64,000 nucleotides of DNA from Limonium bicolor (GCA_023374045.1 CM041783.1:99482357-99546356), one strand, 5' to 3'. Shown: positions 13,562 to 24,056, numbered from the stretch's first letter. Numbers and translations: made by a program. Notes: generated by a model not told the origin, from the letters alone.

Positions 13562-13591
13562 GCCCCTTTGGGGCCACCCTTTTCATTTTAG
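13562..13591 (+). promoter_or_regulatory. Hairpin plus acceptor-like site in A'
   Basis: GCCCC-TTT-GGGGC followed by a T-rich run and TTTTAG|GTAC. The outermost pair is G-C here and C-G in A, B, C and D, a compensatory swap. Confidence 0.5.
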
Positions 13592-13839
13592 GTACGATGG
13601 AGCTGGCAGCCGTTCGAGAGTAGGACGGGGTGGCTATTGATGTGTGGGTAGTTATTTAATTTGTTTATGTAATTGTAAGCGTAGTAAGACCGAAACTGTT
13701 ATCGATAATAGAACATTGTAAATACTTGGTACAATTGGAATATAATGTATTTAATTGTTAAGAAATGGAACGGATTATAATCTGTAAGTGCTCGGCAATC
13801 TGGTCCATCAGACCGATACAATGTGTAAGTATTTGCCTT

Positions 13840-13861
13840 GTTAGCCACGTGGGTGGCTAAC
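13840..13861 (+). repeat. U5 hairpin in A'
   Basis: GTTAGCCACG-TG-GGTGGCTAAC-type inverted repeat near the LTR 3' end. It is shared with C and D; B has a paired variant. Confidence 0.6.
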
Positions 13862-14202
13862 ATCATGTAACACCGATGGATTAAGTTAAATGTTGAGTTG
13901 TAATTCCGCTGCAATCGTTTGTTAAGTGTTGTGTTTGTGAAATACCCCAAACCTTAGTATGTTGTTTAAACATTTAAATATGGTATCTTATGACTAAAAA
14001 GAGTCTTAGAAACATTAGTAAACAATTTAAACCATAGAAAACACTAATAAATGCCTTAAAGTCAATTAGGGCTAAAATGTGCTCTAAGCTTGGGATAAGC
14101 TTGGTTAAGATCTAATAAGCTTATCAAGACTTCATTTAGGTGTTAATGAACATATTAAACCAATTACCAAAGAAAACCAAGCTTGGAAACAAGTTAAAAC
14201 AC

Positions 14203-14236
14203 AAAATGTGCTTTAAGGAGTCTTAAAGCACATTTT
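14203..14236. repeat. Perfect 15-bp inverted repeat in U3 of B
   Basis: AAAATGTGCTTTAAG (14203-14217), loop GAGT, then the exact reverse complement (14222-14236). The 3' LTR repeats it near 24608-24641. It is homologous to the A hairpin. Confidence 0.85.
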
Positions 14237-14464
14237 TGAAAAATTGTCTTGTAAATGAGTTTTGAATGGCTAAATGTCCATCATTACTCTTTAATTAATA
14301 TGTGTACTACTTAGTATCACATTTGGAAGTCTATATCAATGGGAAATCAAAAAATTCACATCTATGTGCCTTGTTTTTATGAATAGTAACCAAATTAACC
14401 AAGTTTATAACATATGTCAATGTAAGTAATTTAATTGGTCAACAAAGACTAAAATACCCCTAGT

Positions 14465-14507
14465 TATATAATGGGGGCCGGTTTTCTTATAAGGGATGAG
14501 TCATCCC
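14465..14507 (+). promoter_or_regulatory. Putative B promoter: TATA box and bZIP-like palindrome
   Basis: TATATAAT (14465-14472) is followed by GGGGGCCGG and the 15-bp palindrome GGGATGAGTCATCCC (14493-14507), which contains TGAGTCA, the GCN4/bZIP core. The segment is repeated in the 3' LTR (about 24868-24911). If transcription starts just downstream, U3 is only about 0.5 kb and about 3.4 kb of the LTR is transcribed leader. Confidence 0.6.
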
Positions 14508-16180
14508 CTTGTTAATTTGATAAGTAAGGAAAGCGATAAAGTAAACACTATTTACTTTACTACTTAAGTATCAAAACTAGTTAAGTCTTCTTCATTCTCT
14601 CATTTCCCTTGTTCCCACCGTCTTCTACCTTCCTTCTTTCTCTCATTCACGGTTGCAGCAGCTCACCACCATACACCATCTTGAATTCCTTGTAACTCCT
14701 AGCTCTCTTTGCCAAATCAAATTCTAAGACCACCATTCTCTTTGTCTCATCAAGCTCTTCAACTTCATCCTTTCAAAACTTCAAGAGTATCCATTTTGGT
14801 GCCAAGAGGAATCTCCATGGAAGGAGCTTGAGCTCATCCTTTCACATGTTATTGTTCTTCTTTGCTTCTAGGTAAGGAAACTCAAAGAAAAACTCCATTT
14901 CCTTCATGTTTTTATGTTGTCCGAAAATCACCATTAATGGTGCCCTTACCTTGCTTTTTAGCTTCATTTGAATCTTCCAAGGGCTTGGTGGAGTCCTCTC
15001 TTGCTACATATCCAAACTCTCTTTTGTATCCAAGGTAAAACAATATCTTAATGTTTTAAAACAATGTACAATCTAGGGTTTACAATGAGATGAAGCATAA
15101 AGCTTGTATACTCATTTTACCATTTGTATAATGTTTAGAAGTTGACAAGCAACTAAAAGCCTTGCCGATTTAGTCAAGGAAACAAGAAAAAAGTTGTGAG
15201 GAAAAGAGGTAAATGTGCTAACCTAATGTGGTTTAAAGTATTAGGAGAAATGAGCTATATTGCTTTGTTAAATGATCTAAGGAGCCAATGGTGAATGACT
15301 TAGTAAGATGTTCTCAAGGAGAACTAGTAAAAGGCATATGTGTTGTGAGTGTATTTGCAGGTCAAAGGCAAATATATTATGGAAATTCAGTGTTTAAGGT
15401 TTATGCATCTTAAGGGCCTAAGAGCCATGCTATTTAAGGGCCTAAGTGTCATGCAATTTAAATTATGCACTATATTGTGATGTAGTGTTAAATGAGTGAA
15501 GTTTTGTGTACGATAATGTTCTTGATGGATTTTAGTGTTCTTGGATGTTTAATGGTGAAAACAGTGTGTTTGGCTTGGTAATGTTCTAGGAGAACCCATG
15601 TCGAAATTTAGATAATGTATAAGAGCTTTAGGTGTTTAAAATGAGTTTTGGTAAGTTAGGAAGTGTTTAGAATGGTTAAGTGTTCTACTAGTGAAAGAAA
15701 CATGCATTAAGGTATTTTAAGGTGTAGAAGGGACTTAAGCATTATTTTAGGGATTTATAATGCAAATGAGTGCTTTGGGATAGTTCAAGATCATGGATAG
15801 ATTGTGTTTAGGACTTGTGCAATGTTGGCGGGTAAGAAGAAGTGAGTGTTGCATGGAGGGGCTATAAGCTTGTAGAGATATTCAAGGAGTTGGTTAGGAA
15901 GAAAAGATGCTTGGGAGATGATGTTGTAGTGGTGAGAAAACATTTGGGAATAGTGGAAGCTATAGGTATGAAACACCACATAGAAACTTAGTGAAAAACA
16001 TTACAAGTGTAAACCTTTATAAGAATTTTGTGTAATGCTTGTGGAGGATTTTAGTGAATGATTTAAGGAGTTCAAAGGAGGTCTTAAGGTGTGTTGAAGT
16101 GCCCAAATAAGGTTAGAACATACTAGGATATATATGGGGAAGTTTGGAGTTAAATGGGCAATTATAAACAAGGGTCTGGA

Positions 16181-16594
16181 GCAGACCGACCTTGGGGACC
16201 GGACCTGCAAGGTCTGTCGAGCCCAGTTTACCATGCGAGAGAAATGGTTTCTGGAATGGACCGACCTTGGGGACCGGACTTGCAAGGTCGGTCGGGCATG
16301 GATTTTTAGTACCGATTGAGTCTCTGGAATAGACCGACCTTGGGACCGGACTACAAGGTCGGGCATGCCTAAATTTTTGTACGTAAGAGAGTCTCGGGAA
16401 TCGACCGATCTTGGGCCATACTTGCCAAGATCGGTCGGGCCTGAGTTTTCAAAGGGGAAAAACTTCGGGGAATAGACCGAACTTCGACCCAGCGAACGAA
16501 TCTTGCAAGGTCGGTCGGAGTAGATTTTCACGGTAAGGTGGTGTTCTGGAATGGACCGACCTTGTGTAGGTCGGTTCGGTGGTCGGGTCTCGGA
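16181..16594 (+). repeat. Hairpin array in B LTR (about six units)
   Basis: Degenerate units of about 65-85 bp each hold GACCGACCTT ... AAGGTCGGTCGG arms around GGGACCGGACTTGC-like loops. Units begin near 16183, 16258, 16332, 16402, 16474 and 16555. The CCGAC core occurs many times. This is the most GC-rich part of the LTR. Confidence 0.85.
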
Positions 16595-17536
16595 ACAAAA
16601 CTTGTAAAAAAACAAACAAAGTGAAGTTTTTTGTTTAACCCTAGGGGTATAATGTAAGTGATCAAGGGTAAGTTAGGCATTAAAACATGTCATATAACCG
16701 TTAAACATAGTGAATTTGAAGTTAAGTAAGTTAATTAACCGACATTCTTAAACATGTATAGGAGTGACCTACGGGGAAATCAAGCGAAGCAAGGACCACG
16801 GTATGGTTTCTTGCAGTCTGTTGCCTACCGGTTACACCGGCTTGTGTGTTGTTTGTTTTTCTGTGTGGTTTATGACGTGTTATAAGACTTAATCATGTAA
16901 TGAGTTTACAGTTGTTCATATTATGTGATGTTTGATGATGTGTTATTTTCCTGTGTGTGTGTCTAACATGACGACTTACCACTTGTTTATGACGGTTTGT
17001 TAAGTTCCACTGTGAACTTCTAACAAGCGCTAACTGGGAAGTGAGGAATCCGGTTGTCCGGTCATGCTTGTAAGTTTAAGAGTAGATATCTGTATCAGAT
17101 TCAACTCTTATGTTGTTAGATTGTTCCTTTATTTTGGCATTCGATCTCCCGCTAGCTTCCTCCAAAGCTACCTCTTACCTTCTGATCTTATAGGTTAGCG
17201 GGAACATGTGTTTGTGTGGTGTTTGGGTCACAATATCCGAACCACCATCTGTGACTTAAGTTACTCATTTGAATAACAGAACGGTAATGAGTGTGTGTAA
17301 CAAGCTTAACATGAGAGTGAACCATTCTCTAGGCTTCTTATGTTGTTTTAACCTTCTTGGTTTGTTATTGTGGAAAGTGTATCCACTGTGTATGTGATGT
17401 TGTGCTATGCAATAATGTTGCTATGCCATATGTTATGTTATGTGTTAAAAAGAATGCCATGTCATCATGACAATAGTTGCGCGTATTCCGGTAGCCGATG
17501 GGCTGCGCGTTAACTATAGCAGCCAAGGGTTGCTGA

Positions 17537-17566
17537 CCCCCTCGGGGGCTCCATATTTTTGCTGCA
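17537..17566 (+). promoter_or_regulatory. Hairpin plus acceptor-like site in B LTR
   Basis: CCCCC-TC-GGGGG (17537-17548), then a T run and GCTGCAG|GA. It sits in the same place as in the other Tekay-like LTRs here. Confidence 0.5.
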
Positions 17567-17830
17567 GGATGAGGATCGAGGAAGCATAATGGCTTTAGAT
17601 TCTAGGCTGCAGGACTACTTTTGGTTATTTTGGATGTTGAGCCCGGGATGCGCCTATGCTCCCGAGGCGTTATAATTGGGTACCGTTGTATGACAACGAT
17701 GGTCGTGTATAGGTTTCAGTGACAGCTTGTATTAAATACTCGGTATGTTGGTTATGATATATGGTTGTTGTTAGTACCTAATGCTCGGGAGTCTGATCAT
17801 CATACCGGTACACTTGTATTTATCTGCCTT

Positions 17831-17852
17831 GTTAACCATGTGGGTGGTTAAC
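17831..17852 (+). repeat. U5 hairpin in B
   Basis: GTTAACCA ... TGGTTAAC. In C, D and A' the arms read GTTAGCCA ... TGGCTAAC, so one base pair is changed on both sides. Confidence 0.65.
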
Positions 17853-17947
17853 GGCGTTGTAGCACCGAATCGTTTAGTTATTGTTTAGTTATTTTTCCGC
17901 TGCGAATTTAGTTATTGTTAAGTGAATAGTAGAGGTGTTACAAAAAG

Positions 17948-17975
17948 TGGTATCAGAGCGAAGTTTCGCTCTGAT
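17948..17975 (+). promoter_or_regulatory. Primer binding site of B inside a hairpin
   Basis: TGGTATCAGAGC matches the complement of the initiator Met-tRNA 3' end and starts 5 nt after the LTR. ATCAGAGCG (17952-17960) pairs with CGCTCTGAT (17967-17975) over a 6-nt loop. Confidence 0.92.
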
Positions 17976-18159
17976 GACTAGAATACCGAGCTTAGGAATA
18001 TACCGAGTTAGGAAACCTAACCACAGTTACCTAAGTGAGCAGTTAGGGAAGGTTAACCACTAACTAAGTGTGAAGATACCTGTTGTCGCGGAGATGTTAC
18101 AACCGTTAGAACCGATAAGTGTGCAAGCACCATGCTAATGAATGTTCGAGTGAATTCAG

Positions 18160-19615
18160 ATGCCAGGTAGACCACGAGGTCGAGGCCGCGGGCACGGCAT
18201 TGGTGATACTGGGAACCAGGGGGGAGAACCCTACGGCACAAGTCATGGCCAATGCTGTAGCAGTCGTCGTAGCCCAGATGGTCCCACAATTAGTAGCTGC
18301 AATTCAGTAGGGGCAACAGCCCGAAGTGCAACCACCACCGCCACCGCCACGAGAGACCAACTGGGTCAAGGAGTTAGCAGATCTGAGACCCCGTCTTTCA
18401 TGGGGAGACCGACCCACGTAAGCTAGAGGCGTACATCTCCGAGTTGGAGACCGCCTACGAGACCTTGGATGTGCCTGTTGGAGTCAAGGTCCATCTTGCC
18501 GCTTACTACCTGAAGGGTTTGGCACAAAGTTGGTGGAAGCTTGTGAGAGAGGACCGGATGGCGGATCCTCAGTTTGGTTGGAGAGAGTATACGGCTCTGC
18601 TGCGAGCCAAATTATCCTGTGCATGTGCAAGAGGCTAAGCGCCTAGAGCTGGATAGTCTGAGGCAGGGGGATAAGATGTCGGTCGATAACTACTACACTG
18701 CCTTAACCTGCCTTATCCACTTGTTACCGGACCTGGGATACTGAACCTGGTGCTGGTAAACCGTTTCTACAATGGTCTCAGCCACCGTCTTCGCTACGGG
18801 ATGGGGCCAGCTGAGTATACTACCTTGCAGGTAATTAGAATACTGTGTGATGTGAATAAGTGTAATCCATGAGTGAATATTAATGTGAGTTTGTGAGTAT
18901 GTTTTGCGGGGCATGACTGACATCCTAAATCCAGGAGTGCTATCATGCCGCTGCTAAGGTTGAGAGATACCGTCCGTCTGAGGGACGAGGAGAATGCGCA
19001 CAAGCGCAAGGCCACAAGCGAGGGCCAGAGTCCGCAGGGGTACGGGGGGGAAGAAGAAGAAGAAGAAGAAGCCTTATCCCTAGCCCCAGAAGAGTCAGCA
19101 CCAGGGTGACAAGGGCCAAGCCCAAACCACCACAGCTGAGGAGCCACTGAAGCTACATATGCATACGCGGCGAAACCCTACGCTCTTACCCGCCTAAGGG
19201 AATTATTTAATCATGTGTAACGGTTGAAGTGTATGTTGTTAAGTTATGAAGTAAGTATTGATTGTGTATGTGATAGCAGCTAGCACGAGTTTGGACCGGA
19301 GCGCCACTACTACTGTAAGTGGTGTGTAACGGAAGACACCCCGGCAAAGACTGCCAAGGAAATGACGTGCAGTGTCGCTACTGCGAGAAGTGGGGTCACC
19401 GTGACTACGAGTGTTACCGGAACCCCCAAAAGCAAAGTCAACAAGCCCAAGGGGCAGTGGAAGGGTAAGGCCACAGTGACCATCGATGGCCCGAAGACGG
19501 CTAACCAGCCACCCACAGATCAGAGGAACACTGATTCCCAGAAGGGGAAGGGGTCGGGACCTAGCAAGGCCACCCTGCATGTGATGGACGGTCTGAGGCG
19601 CCAGGGCCTCTACTA
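18160..19615 (+). pseudogene. gag: gag of element B, broken
   Basis: Structural capsid/nucleocapsid polyprotein, in pieces over several frames. A start at 18160 gives MPGRPRGRGRG. Retrotransposon-gag-like sequence follows at 18430-18830: LEAYISELETAYETL, then LAAYYLKGLAQSWWKL, then NRFYNGLSHRLRYGMGPAEY. After an intron-like insert (18831-18934) coding resumes as ECYHAAAKVERYR. A CCHC zinc knuckle (CRYCEKWGHRDYEC) lies at about 19370-19411. Breaks include a TAG at 18308-18310, a frameshift near 18415-18425 and another near 18610. A second non-coding stretch (about 19190-19275) also interrupts it. The capsid and zinc-knuckle assignments are secure; the exact start and end are not. Confidence 0.8.
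18831..18934 (+). other. Intron-like insert within B gag
   Basis: 104 bp starts GTAATT after TTGCAG, ends CCAG before GAGTGC and is AT-rich. Removing it joins two recognisable gag segments. GT...AG ends support an intron, but a chance insertion is possible. Confidence 0.45.
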
Positions 19616-20690
19616 GACCAGGTACCGCCTAAACTGTTGAGTGAAATAAGTGATTGCATACCGCATTTCATGCATATGTGTGTTAGTGAGTCCAAATGTA
19701 CTACCATGTGAGTAAAGAGTTAAGGTATAATGTGAAAGTCACCTAATTAGATAATTCTAAACTTAAAGGAGCCTTCAATATTGGTTATCCAATCCCACCC
19801 ACACCAAACCCTGAAGAAACACCATCAACATCGCCGACTTTCCAATAGAGTAATGTCAGGTCATCCAACCAGGTATGATACTCTTAAATGGATACCTGAC
19901 ACCGGAAGCACAAATCCACATCATCAGATGATGCAGCGAACTGGGAGCAACACCCGGAGGATTCTATACACCCGAATACCCGAGTGGATCGAGAATGAAA
20001 TTGAAGATGAAGTGCATGGGTAAGGACAGGAATCCTTACACCAAGACATATCAAGAAGTGCGAGCTGAAGATGGACCAACGGTACCACTGATACCTGAGG
20101 AGTTCCTGTGGTCGTTAACCACGCTGTGGGAATTGCTCAGCAAGTTGAAACGGATTCAATTCCAAGTGTTAAAGCAGATTTACGTATTATGAACTTCTAC
20201 CAGAAAGGTGGACGGTTGGGTTTACAACAAGATAAGGACGAGTCACCCGAGTCTCTAAGTAAGGGAGTACCCGTGGTGTCTTGGTCCATTGGTGATACCG
20301 CAGTGTTTGTATATGGCGAGCAGAAGCGTGCTGTTCTCGCAAGAAGTTAGTACTGAAATCAAGAGATGTGTTAATCATGGGTGGGCAGTCAAGGAGCTAT
20401 ATCATGGCATCAGGAAGATCAAACTGAATACCGCACCATCGGCAGTGATCAATGCCACACACATGAACCCGGACGTTTGAATTTGACCTTCAGACAGTTT
20501 TAAAGCTTGTATAATTATGTAATGTGTTAAACCAGAGTATGTTAAGGATGTTGTATGTGTTAGCTATGTCAACAGTGTAAACCAACGAATGTGTAAGAAG
20601 AGTGTGTTAATCAATAAAGTGGAGTGTGTTCGAAGTATATCAACCGTGTTATTACCAAATACTTATTAGTTTGCCAATGAATTAGGTTGT
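19616..20690 (+). other. Unrecognised linker between gag and protease of B
   Basis: Just over 1 kb holds only short frames (for example 19781-20023 and 20108-20350) with no domain I recognise. It begins near CCAG|GTACCG and ends ATTAG|GTTG just before protease. It may be a long intron-like insert, remains of a foreign insertion, or very decayed coding sequence. Its upstream part is AT-rich; 20000-20480 is more balanced. Confidence 0.4.
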
Positions 20691-21150
20691 GCACTCGGAA
20701 CGGGAGGTATACTAGGCGTTTGTAATGAGGCAGAAGACGGCAAGAGCGACACAATCCTCACTGGTACCTTTCCAGTTAATGGCGTGGATGCTTTGATCTT
20801 GTTCGACTCTGGAGCCTCACACACATTTATTTCGCTATCTTTTGCGAAGAGGCTGGGGTTAGACGGTGATGAGATGCCAGATTTCTAGTCACTCTCCCGT
20901 CGAAAGAGCGGATCAGGTGTACCCGCTACTACCGAGATGCTATTGTACGAATCAGAGATGAAGAGTTTCTGATCGACTTGATAGAGTTCGACGGACTTGG
21001 TTTTGATGTGATTGTCGGGATGAACTGGTTGGAGCGGTACAAGGGCAGAATCCTGTGTGCCGAGCATCGTCTGCTTCTTCGGAGTCCATCTGGGGTTACT
21101 ATATCTTACCGCCAGAGGCCAGGGAGCCTTCGACTCAGATCATCACCGCC
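20691..21150 (+). pseudogene. pro: Aspartic protease of element B
   Basis: Retropepsin-like protease that would process Gag-Pol. The frame from 20691 reads ALGTGGILG then LILFDSGASHTFIS; the catalytic DSGA is at 20805-20816. The chain shifts frame near 20884, where VTLPSKERIRC and then DLIEFDGLGFDVIVGMNWL follow in another frame (about 20890-21040), typical of chromovirus protease C-termini. It is inactive as written because of this frameshift. Confidence 0.85.
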
Positions 21151-21249
21151 ATAGCTATGTGGTCGTGAACTACGACGAGGGAATGATGTATACCTCTGCT
21201 ATGTCCAAGATATAGAGAGAGACCCAGAGTTTAGCCCAGATGTGCCGGT

Positions 21250-22066
21250 ATTGTCGAGTTCCCTGATGTATTTCCAAGGAAACTGTCGGGCATGCCAGCA
21301 CGGGAAGTTGAGTTTGAAATTGATTTGGTTCCGGGCACCGGACCAATTGCGAAGGCGCCCTATCGTATGGCTCCAGCCGAGATGACAGAGCTCAAGGAGC
21401 AGCTGAGAGAACCTACTCGAAAGGGATTTATCTGCCTAGCGTTTCACCATGGGGATGAGCGCCGGTCCTCTTCGTGAAGAAGAAGGACGGTAGTCTCCGC
21501 TTGTGTGTTGACTATCGAGAGCTGCATGCAGTTACGATGAAGAACCGTTATCCTTTACCACGCATCGACGACTTGTTTGATCAGTTGAGTGGAGCATCAG
21601 TATTCTGCAAGATAGATCTACGATCCGGACACCATCAGATTGCCATCCGTGACAGTGACATTGAGAAGACAGCATTCAGAACCAGATATGGACATTATGA
21701 GTTTACGGTTATGCCGTTTGGTTTATCCAATGCACCAGCTAAGTTCATGGACTTACTGAACCGCTTGTTCCAAGATCAGTTGGACAAGTCAGTGGTAGTC
21801 TTCATCGACGATATTCTTATGTATTCAAAATCGAGAGGTGAGCATGAAAGCCACCTGAGAAATGTGTTACAAACATTGAGAAAGAATCAGTTGTATGCAA
21901 AATTTTCAAAGTGTGAATTTTGGTTGGACCAAATATCCTTTCTTGGACATGTGATTTCTGAGGCCGGGATCACTGTTGATCCGGCAAAGATTGATGCAGT
22001 GCGCACCTGGCCTAGGCCTAAGACAGTTACCGACATCCGGAGCTTCCTCGGTCTGGGGTTATTATA
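21250..22066 (+). pseudogene. RT: Reverse transcriptase of element B
   Basis: Ty3/gypsy reverse transcriptase. The lead-in ([13 protein letters not shown], then [18 protein letters not shown]) is at about 21255-21370. After a frameshift near 21410-21475 a clean frame of 197 aa (21474-22067) carries [57 protein letters not shown] and the catalytic [11 protein letters not shown], with the FIDD box at 21801-21812. It ends in [19 protein letters not shown] one-base change near 22057 moves the chain into RNase H. The catalytic residues are intact. Confidence 0.93.
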
Positions 22067-22560
22067 GGAGGTTTGTGAAGGACTTCTCCAGTGTCTCGAA
22101 GCCAATGACTTCCTTGATGAAGAAGGATGCACCATTCGAGTGGACAGTCTACTGTGAGAGTTCTTTCCAGTGTCTCAAGGATGCTCTGACATCTGCACCA
22201 GTCCTGACTATACCAGACGGTCCAGATAGTTTTGAGGTCTATTGCGACGCATCAGGCAGAGGTATGGGTTGTGTGTTGATGCAACACGGGAAGGTCGTAG
22301 CATACGCCTCCCGACAGCTGAAGAAGCATGAAGAGAACTACCCTACCCATGATTTAGAACTGGGTGCCATTGTCTTCGCATTGAAGATATGGCGACATTA
22401 TTTGTATGGGGTAAGTGTGACAATTTATTCTGACCACAAAGTTTAAAGTACTTGTTCACTCAGAAGGAGTTGAACATGAGACAAAGAAGGTGGGTTGAGT
22501 TTCTAAACGACTACGACATCAATTTACAGTACAAGGAGGAAAGGCAAATGTGGTAGCTGA
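22067..22560 (+). pseudogene. RH: RNase H of element B
   Basis: Follows RT after a frameshift and begins [19 protein letters not shown]. The catalytic aspartate is in [16 protein letters not shown] (Asp near 22246); the glutamate lies in [19 protein letters not shown] and a further Asp in TIYSDHK. Two single-base losses break it, one in the 'DHK-SLKY' segment near 22440 and one in the 'YKEGKANVV' segment near 22540. The family role is removal of the RNA strand during reverse transcription. Confidence 0.9.
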
Positions 22561-23948
22561 CGCATTGAGTCGCCGAGCACACTCTCTCCATTCGCTAGTC
22601 TCTCATACTAACTTGGTTGAAGAGGTGCGGAGTGCTCAGATGACGGATCAGCATATGTTGGAGATCAGGCAAAAGCTTATTGATGGCACATTCGAGGGTC
22701 AGAAGTACGACTTCCGACTCCACGATGATGACCTGATTAGGCTCAATGGCCGACTGTGTATTCCGAGGAGTAGCGCTGAACTGAAAGAGCGCATACTGAG
22801 TGAATCCCATTGTTCTACGACTTCGATTCACCCTGGAGCTTCAAAAATGTATAAGGGTATGAAACGTTATTTCTGGTGGACTAGAATGAAAAGGATGAAA
22901 ATGATTATGTATTGAGGTGTCTCCCTTGCCAGAAGGTCAAGTTTGAGCACCGACGGCCTGGTGGTATGGTACAGCCAATGCCAGTGCCTGAGTGGAAGTT
23001 CCATGACATTTCTATGGACTTCGTAGTAGGGCTTCCGCCTACAAGGGGAGGTCTGAATATGATTTGGGTTGTTGTTGACCGACTGACCAAGGTGGCTCGA
23101 TTCATACCGATGAAGGACACCTAGAAGGTGGAAAAACTAGCAGAGCTCTTCGATAGAGAGATTGTAAGACATCATGGGGTACCGAAAACAGTTGTGTCTG
23201 ACAGGGATACCAGATTCCTCTCGAGGTATTGGAAATCCACACGGGAAGCGCTTGGTACCGAGCTGAAGCTAAGTACAGCGTTCCACCCACAGACAGATGG
23301 TTAGAGTGAGCGCACCATCTAGACACTTGAGGATATGTTACATACATGTGCACTTGATTTTCAGACCAGCTGGATTGATAAGTTACATCTGATCGAGTTT
23401 AGTTACAACAATAGTTACCATGCTTCGATCAAGATGTCTCCCTTCCAGGCTTTGTACGGTAGACCATGCCGCACGCCGTTATGCTGGGATGAGTCGAGTG
23501 AGATGGTCATTATAGGACCAGATTATCTGGAACAAGTTCAAGCAGAAGTACGCCAAATCCGGGCTAACATGAAGGCAGCTCAGGATAGGCAGAAATCTTA
23601 CGCCGATGTGCGCAGACGTGACCTGGAGTTCGCCGTGGGCGATCAGGTATTCCTTAGAGTATCCCCATGAAGGGAGTATTTCGTTTTGGCCAGAAAGGCA
23701 AGTTGAGCCCAAAATATGTGGGGCCTTATGTTGTGACGGAGCGGATCGGCCCGGTAGCTTACAGACTTGATTTACCCGCCGAGCTGGGCAAGGTACATGA
23801 TGTATTTCATGTGTCCCAGTTGAAGAAATATATATCTCATCCGTCTCATGTGCTTCAGCCTGAAAGGCTAACCTTAGAGCCGACCATGCGATCAGTGGAG
23901 ACTCCGGTACGGATTCTGGATACTAAGACTCGAGACACTCGCCATAAG
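22560..23948 (+). pseudogene. IN: Integrase of element B
   Basis: Starts [12 protein letters not shown]. The HHCC zinc finger runs from SHCSTTSIHPGASKMYKG to RCLPCQK (about 22805-22930). The catalytic core has D in [13 protein letters not shown] (about 23012), D in [11 protein letters not shown] (about 23200) and E in the SERT motif (about 23308). A GPY/F-type module ([19 protein letters not shown]) lies at 23697-23755. It is broken by a stop near 22915, TAG stops at 23122-23124, 23302-23304 and 23320-23322, and a frameshift near 23668. All three TAGs stand where family members have Gln. Confidence 0.92.
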
Positions 23949-24056
23949 TGAGTGAGACTGGTGAAGGTTCTCTGGTCTAACCAGGACGTTGAGGAGGCCA
24001 CTTGGGAGCTGGAAGATAAGATGAAGGCGAAGTACCCGTCATTGTTTACTTCTTAG
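23949..24056 (+). pseudogene. C-terminal chromodomain of element B integrase
   Basis: After [12 protein letters not shown] and [13 protein letters not shown], a TGA (23949-23951) precedes VRLVKVLWSNQ and EEATWELEDKMKAKYPSLF, the Tekay-type chromodomain core. The natural stop TAG is at 24054-24056. In chromoviruses this domain is thought to direct integration to heterochromatin. Its presence is the strongest evidence for the chromovirus lineage. Confidence 0.9.

Larger units (their letters stand above)
11594..13937 (+). mobile_element. A': LTR fragment of a Tekay-like element, host of A and B
   Basis: 2.3 kb resembles the R/U5 half of the C-type LTR. It has a GGTTTTCTTGCAACCTGTG segment followed by ACACCGGCTTGTATGCC-like sequence (about 12275-12330). 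It also has GCGTGGCCCGGTAG (about 13508), a GCCCC-TTT-GGGGC hairpin (13562-13574), a GTTAGCCA/TGGCTAAC hairpin (13840-13861) and TTCCGCTGC near the end. It stops about 20 bp before the expected GGGGTGTTACA end, exactly where B begins. Its left part is cut at the edge of A. No internal region of this element is visible. Confidence 0.75.
13938..17942 (+). repeat. 5' LTR of element B (4.0 kb)
   Basis: Runs from TGAAATACCCC to GTGTTACA. It has a U3 hairpin (14203-14236) and a TATA box with a TGAGTCA palindrome near 14465-14507. A CT-rich leader-like stretch (14585-14660), a GC-rich hairpin array (16181-16594), an acceptor-like hairpin (17537-17566) and a U5 hairpin (17831-17852) follow. Small reading frames are incidental; the 204-aa minus frame at 16001-16615 is read from the hairpin array. 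Confidence 0.92.

Noticed and set aside
16001..16615. 204-aa minus-strand frame
   Set aside because: It is read mostly through the B LTR hairpin array and has repeated RSPRSVHS-like peptides from repeat units; no known domain.
17537..17566. GC hairpin followed by a T run, like a bacterial intrinsic terminator
   Set aside because: The sequence is plant nuclear; the T run leads into an AG and fits an acceptor-like site better.
17948..17975. tRNA gene fragment
   Set aside because: Only the acceptor-end complement is present; it is the primer binding site, with no full tRNA fold.
18794..19147. Minus-strand frame across B gag with SSSSSS-rich peptide
   Set aside because: Antisense shadow of gag and a GAA repeat near 19050.
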